Origin: Mugil cephalus
Taxonomy: Eukaryota > Chordata > Actinopteri > Mugiliformes > Mugilidae
Reading direction: 5' to 3'
Length of the DNA: 64,000 nucleotides
Assembly: GCF_022458985.1 (NCBI RefSeq)
Contig: NC_061786.1
Location: 1 to 64,000 of the forward strand
Part shown: piece after piece, positions 36,480-48,700 of the stretch
Layout of the letters: every line of letters begins with the position of its first letter
How positions within the stretch are numbered: the stretch's first letter is position 1
Program-made: the position numbers and the translations under genes
The notes under the pieces: model-generated
What the model was told of the DNA's origin: nothing
What the model saw: the letters and a program-made list of their open reading frames with translations, nothing else
Database searches by the model: none

Positions 36480-37020
36480 TCGTAGAAGAAGAAAACGCAG
36501 ACGAAGAAGAAGGCAAATGAGAGGGAAATAGTAAAAGAAAAATCATCCAGACTAGTACAACAGGGGAGGGAAATACAAGATGTAGTAAGAGAGGTGGGAT
36601 GTTGTGGAGGTAGCAGAGCAGAGCAAGTGATCATGAGCAGATTAAGAATAGGGCACAGGAGATTGAATAACACACTCAATATATTAGGGAAACATCCAAC
36701 TGGTCGGTGTAGCTGTGCGGAAAGGGATACAGTGGAGCATGTGATTGTTGCTTGTCATGGATATGAAAGGGAGAGAGAAGAGATGTATGCAGGGTTGCAG
36801 AAGGCAGGAACAGGGGAGAATAGTTTCAAGAGTGTAATAGAATGTGGGAAATCTAGGGAAGGGAGGAAAATCATTATGAGATATCTAGTCTCAACTGGGT
36901 TAATAAAAAGAATATAATAAAGAGGAAGTAGTAAAGAAATAAAGTCCAGAAGAGGGCAGCATATGCAATATTAAGGATGCCGACTGCCGTTAAACAACAA
37001 AGAAGAAGAAGAAGAAGAAG
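36480..37020 (+). mobile_element. I/Nimb-like LINE, 3' end
   Basis: The frame 36594-36917 is the extreme C-terminus of a non-LTR retrotransposon polyprotein. IMSRLRIGHRRLNNTLNILG is followed by a CCHC-type knuckle (RCSCAERDTVEHVIVACHGY) and RYLVSTGLIKRI before the stop. After the stop comes a short 3' UTR ending in CCGACTGCCGTTAAACAACA and (GAA)n, the tail style of fish Nimb/I elements. It is 5'-truncated, as usual for LINE insertions. The (GAA)n/(GA)n tail runs directly into the med9 start codon. Confidence 0.75.
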
Positions 37021-37047
<27 letters not shown>

Positions 37048-37052
<5 letters not shown>

Positions 37053-37550
37053 CGTAGCACAACCAAAGCACGAGAACGAGACCGAGGATTGTTCTTTACT
37101 GCCTATAGTTCATGTTATTATCAAATGGTAAGGTAACTGTATGGCCGCCTTTGTTTGTTATACGTTTAATCAAACTCTATTTCTGGTAAACAGTTCCCCT
37201 AGACGTTTTCGGGCGTGTTAGCTCAAACTGTAACGTTAGATGACTAACCTATGGCTAAAAGTGTATTGCTACATGTACGGCAACATACGAGAATAACATG
37301 GTTGTATTTATCTTTGTATTTTCATTAAAGCATGGACAAGGACAGCCAGGATGTCCATCAGGAGCTGGCAAGACTTAAGGCAAAGATCCAGGAGGCTCGG
37401 GAGCAGATCTCCGACATGTCCGGGATAGACAGCGGCTTACTGGAGCAGCAGCAGCAGTTGACAACGCTGCGAGAGCAGGTCCGTACCAAGAACCGGCTGC
37501 TGCAGAAGTACAAAAGTCTGTGTATGTTCGATGTGCCAAAAGCATCGTGA
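37048..37550 (+). CDS. med9: Mediator complex subunit 9
   Basis: Two exons: 37048-37127 and 37331-37550, joined by a GT-AG intron (GTAAGG ... ATTAAAG) that splits a Cys codon. The 99-residue product has [15 protein letters not shown] and then [12 protein letters not shown], a coiled-coil of about 50 residues with a Gln run, and ends [17 protein letters not shown]. These match human MED9 closely; the human protein is 146 residues and has a Pro-rich N-terminal extension that is absent here. MED9 belongs to the middle module of Mediator in the nucleus, bridging transcription factors and RNA polymerase II. The ATG at 37048 follows a (GA)n run directly; an earlier in-frame start cannot be excluded because the purine repeats have no stop. 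No frameshifts. This is a genuine host gene. Confidence 0.93.
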
Positions 37551-37706
37551 GGGTTATTGGATGGATGGAAGCCTACGTACGAACGAACACAGGATAGACT
37601 TTATTTTAAGTTGTTTGTTTCTCATGCAAAATCATTCTGAACATTTCCTTCCATTGTAGGCAATGTATGCATTGCAAGAATGTGTCTATGGTTATGTTGC
37701 ATTTTT

Positions 37707-37712
37707 AATAAA
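37707..37712 (+). terminator. med9: Polyadenylation signal of med9
   Basis: AATAAA 157 bases after the med9 stop, followed by a GT/T-rich stretch (TTTTCGTTGTGAAATTTTC). It is the first good signal downstream. Confidence 0.75.
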
Positions 37713-37739
37713 AGATTTTCGTTGTGAAATTTTCTTACT

Positions 37740-38126
37740 TTGAAGTATCACAGTGAAACAATTGAATGGCTGTTTAGAGGGTTACACCAAACCGCACATC
37801 CTTTTACACAATTAATCTATCAGTGTGCAGAGTGGCCCTTTTGTTCTCTGTTTAGAGAAAATTAAGGGTTTTTGGAATCTAGTGATTAAATATATGTGGA
37901 AATGTGAAATTAAATGTATTCTGCCTTTGTATATCACTAATGCTATCAGGTGTGAATGTAGAAAATAAACATGATCAAAGAACTATTGGTGTATAGCATG
38001 AACCTAGGGGCACTATAATGCACACAATGTCCTAATTGCACAAAATCAACCCAGTTTTTCCAATAATTTTTAAATTTAAGTGATTCCAGTCTAGCTGAGA
38101 AAGTCAGCCTCTCCAGCCTCTAGATA
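37740..38126. other. Spacer after med9, no gene recognised
   Basis: AT-rich, no frame or repeat recognised. Confidence 0.4.
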
Positions 38127-38640
38127 TTATACATTACCTCTACCCAATCCTCTATTTTGGGTGGTTCTGTTTTTAGCCACTGCAGGTGTTTTTTTTTTTG
38201 TTTTTTTTTTTGTTTGTTTTAACCAGCCACTAACATTACTCAGAATATATATTTGTCCCCTGACCTTGTTATCTCCTGGTTTTCTTTTCCCCAAGTTTTC
38301 CCTAAATCTTTCCAATAAAGTACCATGTAGGGGCAACCCCAAAAGACATGATTGCCCCCCCCCATCACCTCCAACATCTTGTATCCTGAGATACAATATC
38401 TCACTATGTTCTGCCAGCCATATTCCCTCCATGAGAGGGAGAAAGTTGTTTTCCACTGTTGCTCATTAATTTTCTCCCATTCCTCCTCTGATATTCTCAG
38501 TCCAGCCTCTTTCTCCCACTTTTCTTTTATATATTCTGTGTAGTTACCTTTAAGGTTGTCCACTAATTTATACATTTGAGAGGTTTCCATTAATTTTGAT
38601 CCTGGCTGTAGGTTTATTGTATAGGGATTGAATGGTCTTT
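38127..38640 (-). mobile_element. L1-type LINE ORF2 C-terminal fragment
   Basis: A minus-strand frame contains DNLKGNYTEYIKEKWEKEAG, SWREYGWQNIVRYCIS and then HVFWGCPYMVLYW, a typical L1-group ORF2 C-terminal region with its Cys/His motif partly lost. The upstream part of the frame is replaced by a different dispersed repeat at 38640. Confidence 0.65.
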
Positions 38641-38935
38641 CTAAGGAGGCTGGAGCCTGCCTATCCCAGTTGTCATCGGGCGAAAGGCGGGGTACACCCT
38701 GGACAGGTCGCCAGCCTATCGCAGGGCTTAAACAGAAACAAACAACCACTAGCACTCACACGCACACCTAGGGTCAATTTAGAGTCACCAATCAGCCTAA
38801 CAAGTATGTCTTTGAAGATGCGAGGACCCGGGAGAACATGCAAACTCCACCCAGAAAGGCCTGTGCCGGACTCAAACCCGGACCTTCTCACTGGGAGGCA
38901 TCAGTGTTAACCACCGAGCCGATGTGCCGCCCCCA
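38641..38935. repeat. Common teleost dispersed repeat (LINE 3' UTR or SINE)
   Basis: Carries the widespread fish words GGTACACCCTGGACAGGTCG, CCAGCCTATCGCAGGGC, GGTCAATTTAGAGTCACCAA, GAACATGCAAACTCCACCCA and AACCACCGAGCCGATGTGCC in the usual order. It interrupts the L1-type fragment. Confidence 0.8.
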
Positions 38936-38939
38936 TTTT

Positions 38940-39868
38940 ACAAGTGAGCAAAACTATTGGAACATGTGACTGACAGGTGTCTCTTGTTGACAAGGTGTTG
39001 CTTTTAAGGTTGATTGTTCAAACAGTAAATAGCGCAGCAGACTAGTCTATTTTTTGGCCTAGGTTGAAACCTATAAAGTATGCATTTTTTGTTAAAGAGG
39101 ATAAACCAACATGAACACCAGAGAGTTGTCTGGGAGAAAAGCAAGCCATTTTCAAGCTGGGAAAAGAAGGTAAGCCAATCAGAGCCATTGGATAAATATT
39201 GGGCATAGCACGCACAACAATTTGGAATGCCCTGAATAAGAAGGAAACTACTGGTGTACTGAGCAACAGACATTGAACAGGTCGGCCAAGGAAAACAACG
39301 GTAGTTGATGACAGAATTTTATCATGCAGCTCGACAATGACCCAAAACACACTGCCAACAAAAAAAAGGACTTCATCAGGGGAAAAAGTGGAAGGTTTTA
39401 GACTGGCCAAATCAATCACCTGACCTTAACCCGGGTGTGCATGCATTTCACCTCCTGAAGAGAAGACTGAAGGGAGAAACCCCCTGAAACAACCAAGAAC
39501 TGAAAAAAGCTGCGGTAAAAGCCTGGAATAGTATCACAATTGAAGAACGCAACAGTTTGGTGATGTCGATGGGTCGCAGGCTTGAGGCAGAGATTGCAAG
39601 CAAGGATTATGCCACCAAATATTAAATGTTATTTACTTTAAGATTATTTGTTCCATTACTTTTGCTCACCTAAAAATGCTGTGGTGTAATACAAACAGTG
39701 TTATATCCTAAGTTGTTTAAAACATCTAGATGTAAATACCGGGAAATAAAATTGACAGTCTGAACTCGTCTCATGCTCATCATTTGATCTTTAACCCAAA
39801 TGTCTTCAGTGAACAACAAAAACAAGGGAATTTGCCTTGCTGTTCCAGTACTTTTGGAGGGGACTGTA
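38940..39868 (+). mobile_element. Tc1-like transposon remnant
   Basis: Plus-strand decayed Tc1 codons: CAACATGAACACCAGAGAGT (helix-turn-helix start), a block reading FGMP-type codons near 39215, DNDPKHT-like codons at about 39333-39360 (CTCGACAATGACCCAAAACA), and SPDLNPG-like codons at about 39415. It ends with the terminal repeat TACTTTTGGAGGGGACTGTA (39847-39866). The matching left end is missing and there is an internal deletion of several hundred bases. Confidence 0.75.
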
Positions 39869-39869
39869 T

Positions 39870-41425
39870 ATCTTCAATCAATTCAAACAGGCATATTTCC
39901 AGATCAAATGAAAACTGCAAAGATCATTCCCATTTACAAAAATGGAGACAAGCATTCTTTAACAAATTATTGACCCATATCCTTATTACCACAGCTCTCA
40001 AAAATTTTGTTGACAGACTTGATTACTTCCTTGAAAAGCACAACATACTCAGTGAATGTCAATATGGCTTTAGATGAAACCGTCCACCACGATGACAGTC
40101 ATAGATCTCATAGAACAAATATCCACAGCAATTGATGATAAAGAATATACCGTTGGCATCTTCATTGACCTAAAAAAAAAAAAAAACATTGAACACAATT
40201 GACAATACACTTTTAATGAACACATTAGCAAATAACGAATAAGAGGGATAGTACTAAAATGGATTGATAACTATCTTGTAAACAGATATCAGTATGTTCA
40301 GATTCATTACAACAAGTCTGACTTGTTACAGGCTGAATGTGGGGTTCTGCACAGATTAGTACTAGATCCAAAATTATTTGTATTGACCATAAATGATCTA
40401 TGATCGGTCGATCGATCAATCAGTCAGTCAATCAATCAAAAACCCTTTATTGTCACTAGTACAAGTACCAGCAAAATTAGCCATCAACCCCGTCCATACA
40501 TAAACAAAACATACATACACTTTGACAAAATGGGGGGTAGACATGACAGGAAGACAGGGATGTGTCTTAATTTTTTAAATTTTGCCTTATGTGCATATAA
40601 TACTAACGTGTTTTGTTGAACTGCATCTGGATACTGTGGAAATGGAGTTAGATATTCTGAAACATTTGTTCAGTGCTGATAAATTCTCATTAAATTTAAA
40701 TATGAATGTGAATAAATCTTTGAAAATTATGAAGTTAGCAATAAGGTGCAAATTATGATAGATAAAATTGAAAAAAAAAGAGTTTATGAGAATAAATTCT
40801 TGGGAGTTGTTATTTACCACAAATTATGTTGAAAACCACATATTGATTATATTAAAAAAAAAGCCTATATCAAAGTCTATAGCAATCTTATATAATGCGA
40901 AAAAAATTCTTAAGACAAATTCGCTACAAATATTATTTTGCACATAAATTATTCACAACTTGCCAGATGCTCAAATTCATTGAACATATAGATTTCTAAA
41001 TATCACTGTTGATGTACTACCACAACGTATCCAGAAGTTGTTTCATAAAAGACAGTGTGTATGAACTGAGAGGAGGTATTGAGGAATAGGATGCTCATTA
41101 GGTATGGATATGAGTGACTGTGCATGTTAGTGCCTGAATCGGATTACACAATGGGTACATGTAGAAGTATGTTTTCTAATGTTTTCTTTTGTTTTCTTTA
41201 CTGCATGTAGGAGCTGACAGACATTGATAAAGGAGTAGGCGTAATAAGCTAAGCTTCAGACTACACTTTTTCGGTCTTAGTTTGGTTACATTTCTTTTTT
41301 GTGAAATGCAATATTGGCATAAATGGTATGTTTATCTATTGTTGTTTTTATTTTTATTCTCTTTTATTTTTGTATCCGAATTCTTACTCTGAATATGTGT
41401 GACCAAAATAAACTTAACTAAACTA
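39870..41425 (+). mobile_element. L2/CR1-like LINE, RT region, heavily decayed
   Basis: Plus-strand codons give FPDQMKTAKIIPIYKNGDKH, a PISLLPQLSK-like block, DRLDYFLEKHNILSECQYGF, then remnants of FIDLKKAFDTID and of CGVPQGSVLGP (40340-40370). Further on, RVYENKFLGVVIYHKL lies at about 40780-40830, after an inserted repeat. The 3' end is AATAAACTTAACTAAACTAAAC. Many stops show age. Confidence 0.75.
40403..40562. repeat. Nested short repeat with (ATCA)n
   Basis: GATCGATCAATCAGTCAGTC tail followed by AACCCTTTATTGTCACTAGT, GTACCAGCAAAATTAGCCAT and a gap in the RT frame of the surrounding LINE. It looks like the reverse-oriented 3' end of another LINE or SINE inserted here. Confidence 0.55.
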
Positions 41426-41429
41426 AACA

Positions 41430-42500
41430 CAAACCTTGGACGACCACTGCGTCTACAATACTACAAAATCCCTGACTTTCTGCAAATGTACCTATAAAGA
41501 TTGATGCTGGTTTGAAGGTAAAGGGTTGTAGCCCCAAATATCAATGTGACTTGGATTTTTCTATTTTTTCTTATGGCTTCAAATTTCATTTTGCGCTTTC
41601 ATTCAGTCTGCTCTAAAAATTAAGGTGGTCTGCAGACAAGACACACCCAGCAAGCGCTACTGTCTCAGAGAAGGTAGATTTGCCATTTTTACTGGCTTCT
41701 CACACTCACACATCAACATTAACAAAATTTTTGCTTGCTGTCTAATATACTGTACCCCACCCACTGTAGGATCTAATGATGATGACATAATCAGTGATAT
41801 TCACTTTACCCGTCAGTGTAGATAGCAGTTGTATCATAAATTGTTGCCATGTGTGCATAATGCTGTAGGTTTTATGCATCTAATAATTTTGAGAAATGTT
41901 TATTATTTTTATTATTGGTGTTCTATTGGTGGTGCATGTAGGGGCAGGTGTGAGTTGAGAAGTCAGTGGCAGCTCAGGCTGACAGGTAGAACACTTTGAT
42001 TGAGAGAGATTTAAGACAGTCAGAGAGTGACTCGTGTTTAACAGTCAATCAGTGCAGAGGGAAGTGTGGAGATGCCAACAGTGAGATTGTTTAATTTATT
42101 TTAGTATTGTTAATCTCGACTTTGTTGAGTTTATGTAAAATTGATGAAGAGATTGAAACTTGAGTTATTTATTGTCTGGTTTGAATTTATAGAAAATTAA
42201 ATGTTTGAAACCTCAGTTTAGAGAAAATTATGCATTTGTTTTGAAGCAATGGTTTCCTTAATATGATTTTTTGTGTTCCAGTTTATCGTGTTTGTTTCAC
42301 GCTTTTGCGTTTCCTTAAAGGTTAGCAACCTGTAATAATTTATTTTGCTCACAAAATAAACGGGAGAAAATAAGCCGAGTTGTGAAATCGTCCTCTGTCA
42401 CTTTTCAAGCCTTTTCGAGTTTCAGCAAGCGCTGATGATTCAAACTAAATGACTCGACAGATACATACTTATTGTACATAAATGTTTTCATAATAAAAAG
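41430..42500. other. No gene recognised
   Basis: AT-rich, only short frames. Intergenic DNA between the LINE and the 3' end of lamtor3. Confidence 0.45.
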
Positions 42501-42535
42501 GCATGGAAGCAATTTTGATTGCAAAAGGTGAAACA

Positions 42536-42541
42536 TTTATT
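42536..42541 (-). terminator. lamtor3: Candidate polyadenylation signal of lamtor3
   Basis: Minus-strand AATAAA about 220 bases past the lamtor3 stop codon. Confidence 0.6.
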
Positions 42542-42761
42542 CTGACCTTTATGAAGAAAATAAAGGTAAGAGAAGAAAAAGTGTACAAGAAAGGTTATGA
42601 TGAAAACACATCTGGAGGTCTGCAAGTCATAACTTTGAACTGTAAAGCACACAAACGCATGGTTTTCCCACTAGACAAGAATGCTCCATTAGAGATGGAG
42701 AGAGAGGACTGTTGATTCCGCAGATGATCGGGGTGATTACGGTTCCTCTGTTCAACACAGC

Positions 42762-45700
42762 TTATGTCACCTCTACCACCTGCCTTAGTTCTTCTATTAG
42801 TGGGGCTAAGTCCTTCTCCAGACTCATGATGAGACCTGATGACACACAAAGGCCCTGTTCATACCATGTGCATTGGTGATCCGATCACAAGTGGACAGCT
42901 CAGTTCATACTTGGCATGGGAATGCATCACTAGTGACGACTTATGACTGGATTTTAATTCTCTGCTCAAAATGCAAATAAACACTTAAATCAATTGGTAA
43001 GCATATACATATACACACTATAATGGCACAACTGCAAATATTATGCTATGACAGAGCTCAACACACTGCAACTTGAAAAAACACTAGCAAATACAGAAAC
43101 ACGATTCATGTTCAAAAATGCAATGCAAACTCAGAAACGTGATGCAAACTCACACAACGGAAATGTTTCCAGAGGATCCTAAAAAGCGATGGACCATGTT
43201 TGCTCAACACCAATGACTACATCATGACTACTTTTCTCCCATGTCTGAGATTTTGGGACATTTTGATAATATTAAATGAAAATAATAGCTGTCTGCTTTG
43301 CTCTAACTTCAGCCAGAACCTACCAGAAATGTGTCCTTCACTTTATTTGGCAAGTGAATTTTGAGAATTACTTATATGTAATGAGCGTCTTTGCCCAACA
43401 TGCCTAGCCTGGTACCTGAAGTTAATGAAGTAAACCTAATTAGAAAATTTACTCATTAATTAATTAGCCCTAGGCTAGTTAAAGGGCAACTATATGAAGT
43501 TAAAATACAGTAAAATATTCTGCCACATAAAGTAGGTAACATCTATGTTTTGTTGACATTTCCATACAATCCATACTTTTTCCATACAATCAATGTTACG
43601 GTAACAGCTAACAGACTTGGTCTGGTTTGTGTTGAGCTGTGTTCAGTAGCAATAAAATAATAAATGTTGTATTACAGCATCCAGACACATCATTAATCTA
43701 GAACAAGGTTACTGAGCTGCTGTTGTTGAAGTTTTACGGTAATGTCGTAATAATAACATAATGGCTTTTTCCATAAAGGGTGCCCTGTTGCACAGTGATA
43801 CAAGTTATATTAAGTAAGTTTTAACACATTATTTTACATGTCAGTTTGTGTAAACGTTTAGTCTAGGTGATTCAGTCAGACTGCAGTAATGTTCAACATG
43901 AGATTAAAAACTGGACTAACAGGACTTCTCGTCAGTGCATTAGAAAGTCATCACTTCATCACAGATTCCTTATTACACCCCAGATATGTTCATTTTAATA
44001 TTGATGTTTTTCTAAATGTAAAGATTATGCCATAAATTCTTAAAATGCTTGAATATCAGTAATATTTTTTGTAATGTTATTACGATTAATGCTCAATTAT
44101 GATTTGGTTGAACTTTCCGTTGACCATGATATTTTAATATAAAATGTATGTGTAAATGTGCATTGACAGTCGGAACAAAACACAGTTTAAGGAGCATAAA
44201 TACAAATAGAATTTATTTAAATGTGAACTATAACGTCTGAATGTAACAGAATTTAGAAGTCATTATACACTGGTGACTGTATTTCAGACTATAAAATATA
44301 AAAGTAAACATGTAGTCAAACAAGGTTTATACAATTCTCACTGGACTTAATGGTGGGGTTACATGAATGAGGAAGAGCAGAGGTCTAAGTGTGTGCATGT
44401 CCTCTATCATGCTGACCAGATCGATTTGGCTGGCCTCCCACATGTCACTGCCACCTCAGAGGATGATTATGTTCACCGCTGTCTGTCCTCAGAGGGCGTA
44501 GGAAAAGAAGAGGAGAAAGTTTTTCCATCAAAGTTCACACCAGTCAAACATCAGACACACATGTCCAGCCTGCAGAGGTTTCTTCTGAAGGTCTCTGTAG
44601 CTTTCTAGGCAGCACGGTGAATAAACATCTCACCAATGATCCACACTGTAACTATGGAGGAAAATAAATGCAGAAATACTGAATAATGAAAAATATAAAG
44701 GCAATGCTATTCTGTCACATCAGTGGCATAAAAGAAAATAAGATCTTGAAATAATGGTGACATTTTTCAAATAAAATGAGTCGGATTAAGATAATGTAAC
44801 CAGCCACCACTGAAGCAGGTATTGGTACAATGTGTGACAGATATGGAGGAGGCATCATCAAATATAATTGCACCCTTAATTCATGTCCAAAATAATAAAA
44901 AATCAAGGTAGTTCACAGCAGCAGTAATTCCTCTGCAGATTTCTATCAGGATCAAAAATATACAAAAGTATAATCAAGTGATCCAAATAAACTCTGGTCA
45001 GTTAAAGTAAAGATGGAAATTTAGTTCACTATTTTCATTAACGTATTTTCAGACATGTAGAAAACTAGTCAAAGCTCTGCAACACTTGGGCCAAATCTGC
45101 AGTTTAAATTTAACAAAGTTACAACAATACCATTAAAAAAAAAAAATAAATAAAAAAAACTGTAGTATAATTTCAATAAAACAAGAGAGTGGTATATCTT
45201 AGATTAACTTACCTCATGTAGCGTGAGGTGGGACTAGCAGCATCATACCAAGAGCAAGTAGTGAGGCCACCGTCTTAATCAGTGCTAACGCGATAGATTG
45301 GTGTTGAGCAAACATGGTCCATCGCCTTTTAGGGTCCTCTGGAAACATTTCCATTGTGTGAGTTTGCTGGTGTTGTAGGTAGAGATCGACATATGAGGCA
45401 GATATTTATGTTTTTTTAGTGGTATCGGTATCGGCTAATGCTCGGGTGTGTTCGCCAATACATATATTTTTTTCTCCTGGCAAGATTTACAGAGGCACAT
45501 CCACAGGCAGCCCTGAGCTGCTGGAGATGCTGAGGACCCATGCTACCCATACATTGCCTGCCCACCCCCCCTACTTAATCACCCAGTACCAACATATTAC
45601 AGTCATTAGCAACAGCCCTAACTTTTACTGTTATTATTATTCAGTAGGAGTTTGCTAGCTGACATTAATAGTCCAGGCTGTCAATCAACCACTGTCCACA

Positions 45701-48700
45701 GTTTAGATTGGAGCTGTTGTAGTGTTGTTAAGCTTTTGGTAGGAATATGTGTAGATGTTAAAGCCAAGGTGTAAGACTAATACTGTCTGTCAGTTATTGT
45801 GTCATGTAAATGGAGGGAGAAAAAAAAACAGTACTGGCTCCAAATACTGGCTCAGAAAAATCAGCAGCACGTATCAGCCCCCAAAAAATCCATATTGGTC
45901 GTTCTCTAGTTGTAAGCCTATTTACATGTGGTTTCCCAAGTTGCAGTGCGTTGAGCTCTCTCGGCCACCATACAAACAAGATCGAAAGGTAAAAAATAAA
46001 AATGCTTCTAACCCCAAACAACATCTTTCTTACACAGCATAGCACTATGAAACTAGAAGCTCAAGTCTCAATTAAGTGATTTTACTTTGTGTGTTTTAGA
46101 CTCAAGAGAATGTTTCAACTGAACAATTGTGCTTACATTGGAATCCAAGTCTAAATCTGCCAAAAACAAGATATTACCAGATATAACCATAACTGAAAGG
46201 TTTCACCTGTGTTAGCATTGTTGCTAGCAATGAGGCTGATGACCAGCGGTAGCCGATTGAACTGCACAATCTGTACAACACAGAAAAACAGACATGTCAA
46301 CTTAATAAAGAAAAAAGAATGTATGGTCAATAAATAATAATTATAAATTCTGTGATGGCTGGGTGTATCAGGTGAGCACACTAAAGATTTATTCAGGCCT
46401 TGTATGTGGATTGGAATTTAGACGCTTTAGGTTTGAATAATCATGTGTTCACGTGTATATATACATATCATAATAATACAGTATAGTGCATATATATAGA
46501 GAAAATTAAAAGCTGGCATCTGACCTGGTAAGTATTGTAGTAGGATATGATGCTCTTGTTCTTGGAGAGGCCCAGCTTGCTGCCCTGATCCGTGGCGAGA
46601 GCAAATGTGGACAAGAAGCCAGGCCTCAGAGCGTGGACTGGGGCGTTATCATTGGCAACTGCAGGGATACAGCATAAGTGTTACCAAAGATACACTTCTA
46701 TTATCTTACATTTATTATATGAGACAGTCCTCTATCAGGGTTTTTCACTGAGAGAATGGCACAGACACAAAAGCATACATCAAAGCATAAGTCTGCGTCC
46801 ATATAGTGCTGGAGTATGATGGGAGCTTAACAAATAACTTTTTAACAGCGTATTTTATTAAAGGTGAGAGCACCAACAGCATTGGAACTCCACACTTTAG
46901 AATTCAAACTGCAGGCAGTGCAAAGATGACAGTTTAAATTAAGATTATGAGGCCAAACAATGGTCTACGGGGAAAAAACTGTCAAAGTCTGACAGTAAAA
47001 TGTTATTGAATAAATCATGAAACGTACACTGCCTGGTCAAAAAAAAAATGTTGTCATCTGGACTTAAATAAGCAAATAGACCTGTCAACCACTAGACCTG
47101 CCAATCTCCTGTACACAGTAGGACCCTCCCCTATTGCTGCTGAGTCAATCACAAGGCTGCATATTACACACCAACTGTCAGGTTCCCCGCAATTGGCTGA
47201 GAGCCTGTTCAGTCTCCGGATGATATCCCAGACACAGGCTGCAATATTAGCAGAGGAGAATTAACAGTGCAGCTGGCTCCCATCACCCAACTACTGAGGC
47301 TAAAATGGCTTGTTATTTTCTTTAACTGTCGGGTATGTTTACAGCAGTTGCACAGCCAGCCTACTGTTACACATGTTTAAAAAAAAAAAAAAAAATTCAG
47401 CCTGTGTTTTATTTGAATAGCTTAATATTGAATGCAAAAAAATATAATAATAAATAAATAACTTGTCAATAATAATAACAACGATGCATTGGTTGTATAT
47501 AGCGCTTTTCCATTAGATGCTCAAAGCGCTTACAATTGAATGCACTTTCCAGTCCTTACAATTGAATGCATTATTCATTCACTCACACAGTCACACCCTG
47601 GTGATGGTCAACTACCTCAGTACTTACTGACAGAAACGTGGCCTACAGCCTCTCCAACCACCATTCACTCACCTGCAAGGTGGGTTAAGGCTTTTGCCCA
47701 AGGCTCTGCCTCCTGAGCTACTGCTGCTCAGTGCAATAACACTAAGCCACGTTTAATACAAAACACACACACACTGGCCGTTTTATTAGGTACACCTGTT
47801 CAATTGCTTGTTAACACAAATAACTGATCAGTCAATCACATGGCTGCAATTCAATGCATTTAGGCATGTAAAGGTGATCAAGACAACTTGCTGATGTTCA
47901 AACCTATCATCAGTTGCGCCATTTGGACAGCAGAGTCAGAATTGGGTGTAAACAACATGAAAGCATGGATCCATCCTGCCTTGTATCAACTATTCAGGCT
48001 GGTGGTAGTGATGTAATGGTGTGTGGGATATTTTTCTTGTTTAAATGCCACAGCCTACAAGTACACTTGTTTAAATGCCACAACCTACAAGTATTGCTGC
48101 TGACCATGTCCATCCCTTTATGACCACAGTGTACCCATCTTCTGATGGCTATTTCCAGCAGGATAATGCACCATGTCACAAAGCTCATATCATCAAACTA
48201 GTTTCTTAAACATGACATTGGGTTTATTGTATTCCAATGGCCTCCACAGTCATCAGATGTCAATCCAATAGAGCACTTTTGCGATGTGGTGGAATGGGAG
48301 ATTCGCATCATAGATGTGCAGCCGACAAATCTAAAGCAACTGCGTGATGCTATCTATCATGTCAATATGGAATGTTTCTAACACCTTGTTGAAAGTATGC
48401 CACGGAGAATTAAGGCAGTTCTGAGGGCAAAAGGGGGTCCAACCTTTTACTAGTAAAGTGGCCAGTGATTGTTCTTCAAAATAGTCAGCCTTCTTCCTCT
48501 TACCAACGTGAACCCTTTGCCGCTGCCATTGTTGTTGTGATGGAGGGATTGATACGTCATGATTACGTGGTTATCTTTCGCGAGTCCTGTACTTAACAGC
48601 GCTTGTACCCATGCATGACCAATCGTTCCTTGTTGAAGTCCACCTCTTTCAAGTCACTTGCACTTCTTGTCAGTCGCTTGCACTGACACCAACTGCAACT

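Noticed and set aside
38127-38755. Single 171-residue minus-strand protein
   Set aside because: The N-terminal 50 residues come from an inserted dispersed repeat; only the remainder is L1-type code.
42503-42715. Plus-strand 70-residue frame
   Set aside because: It lies over the lamtor3 3' UTR on the opposite strand and has no motif.
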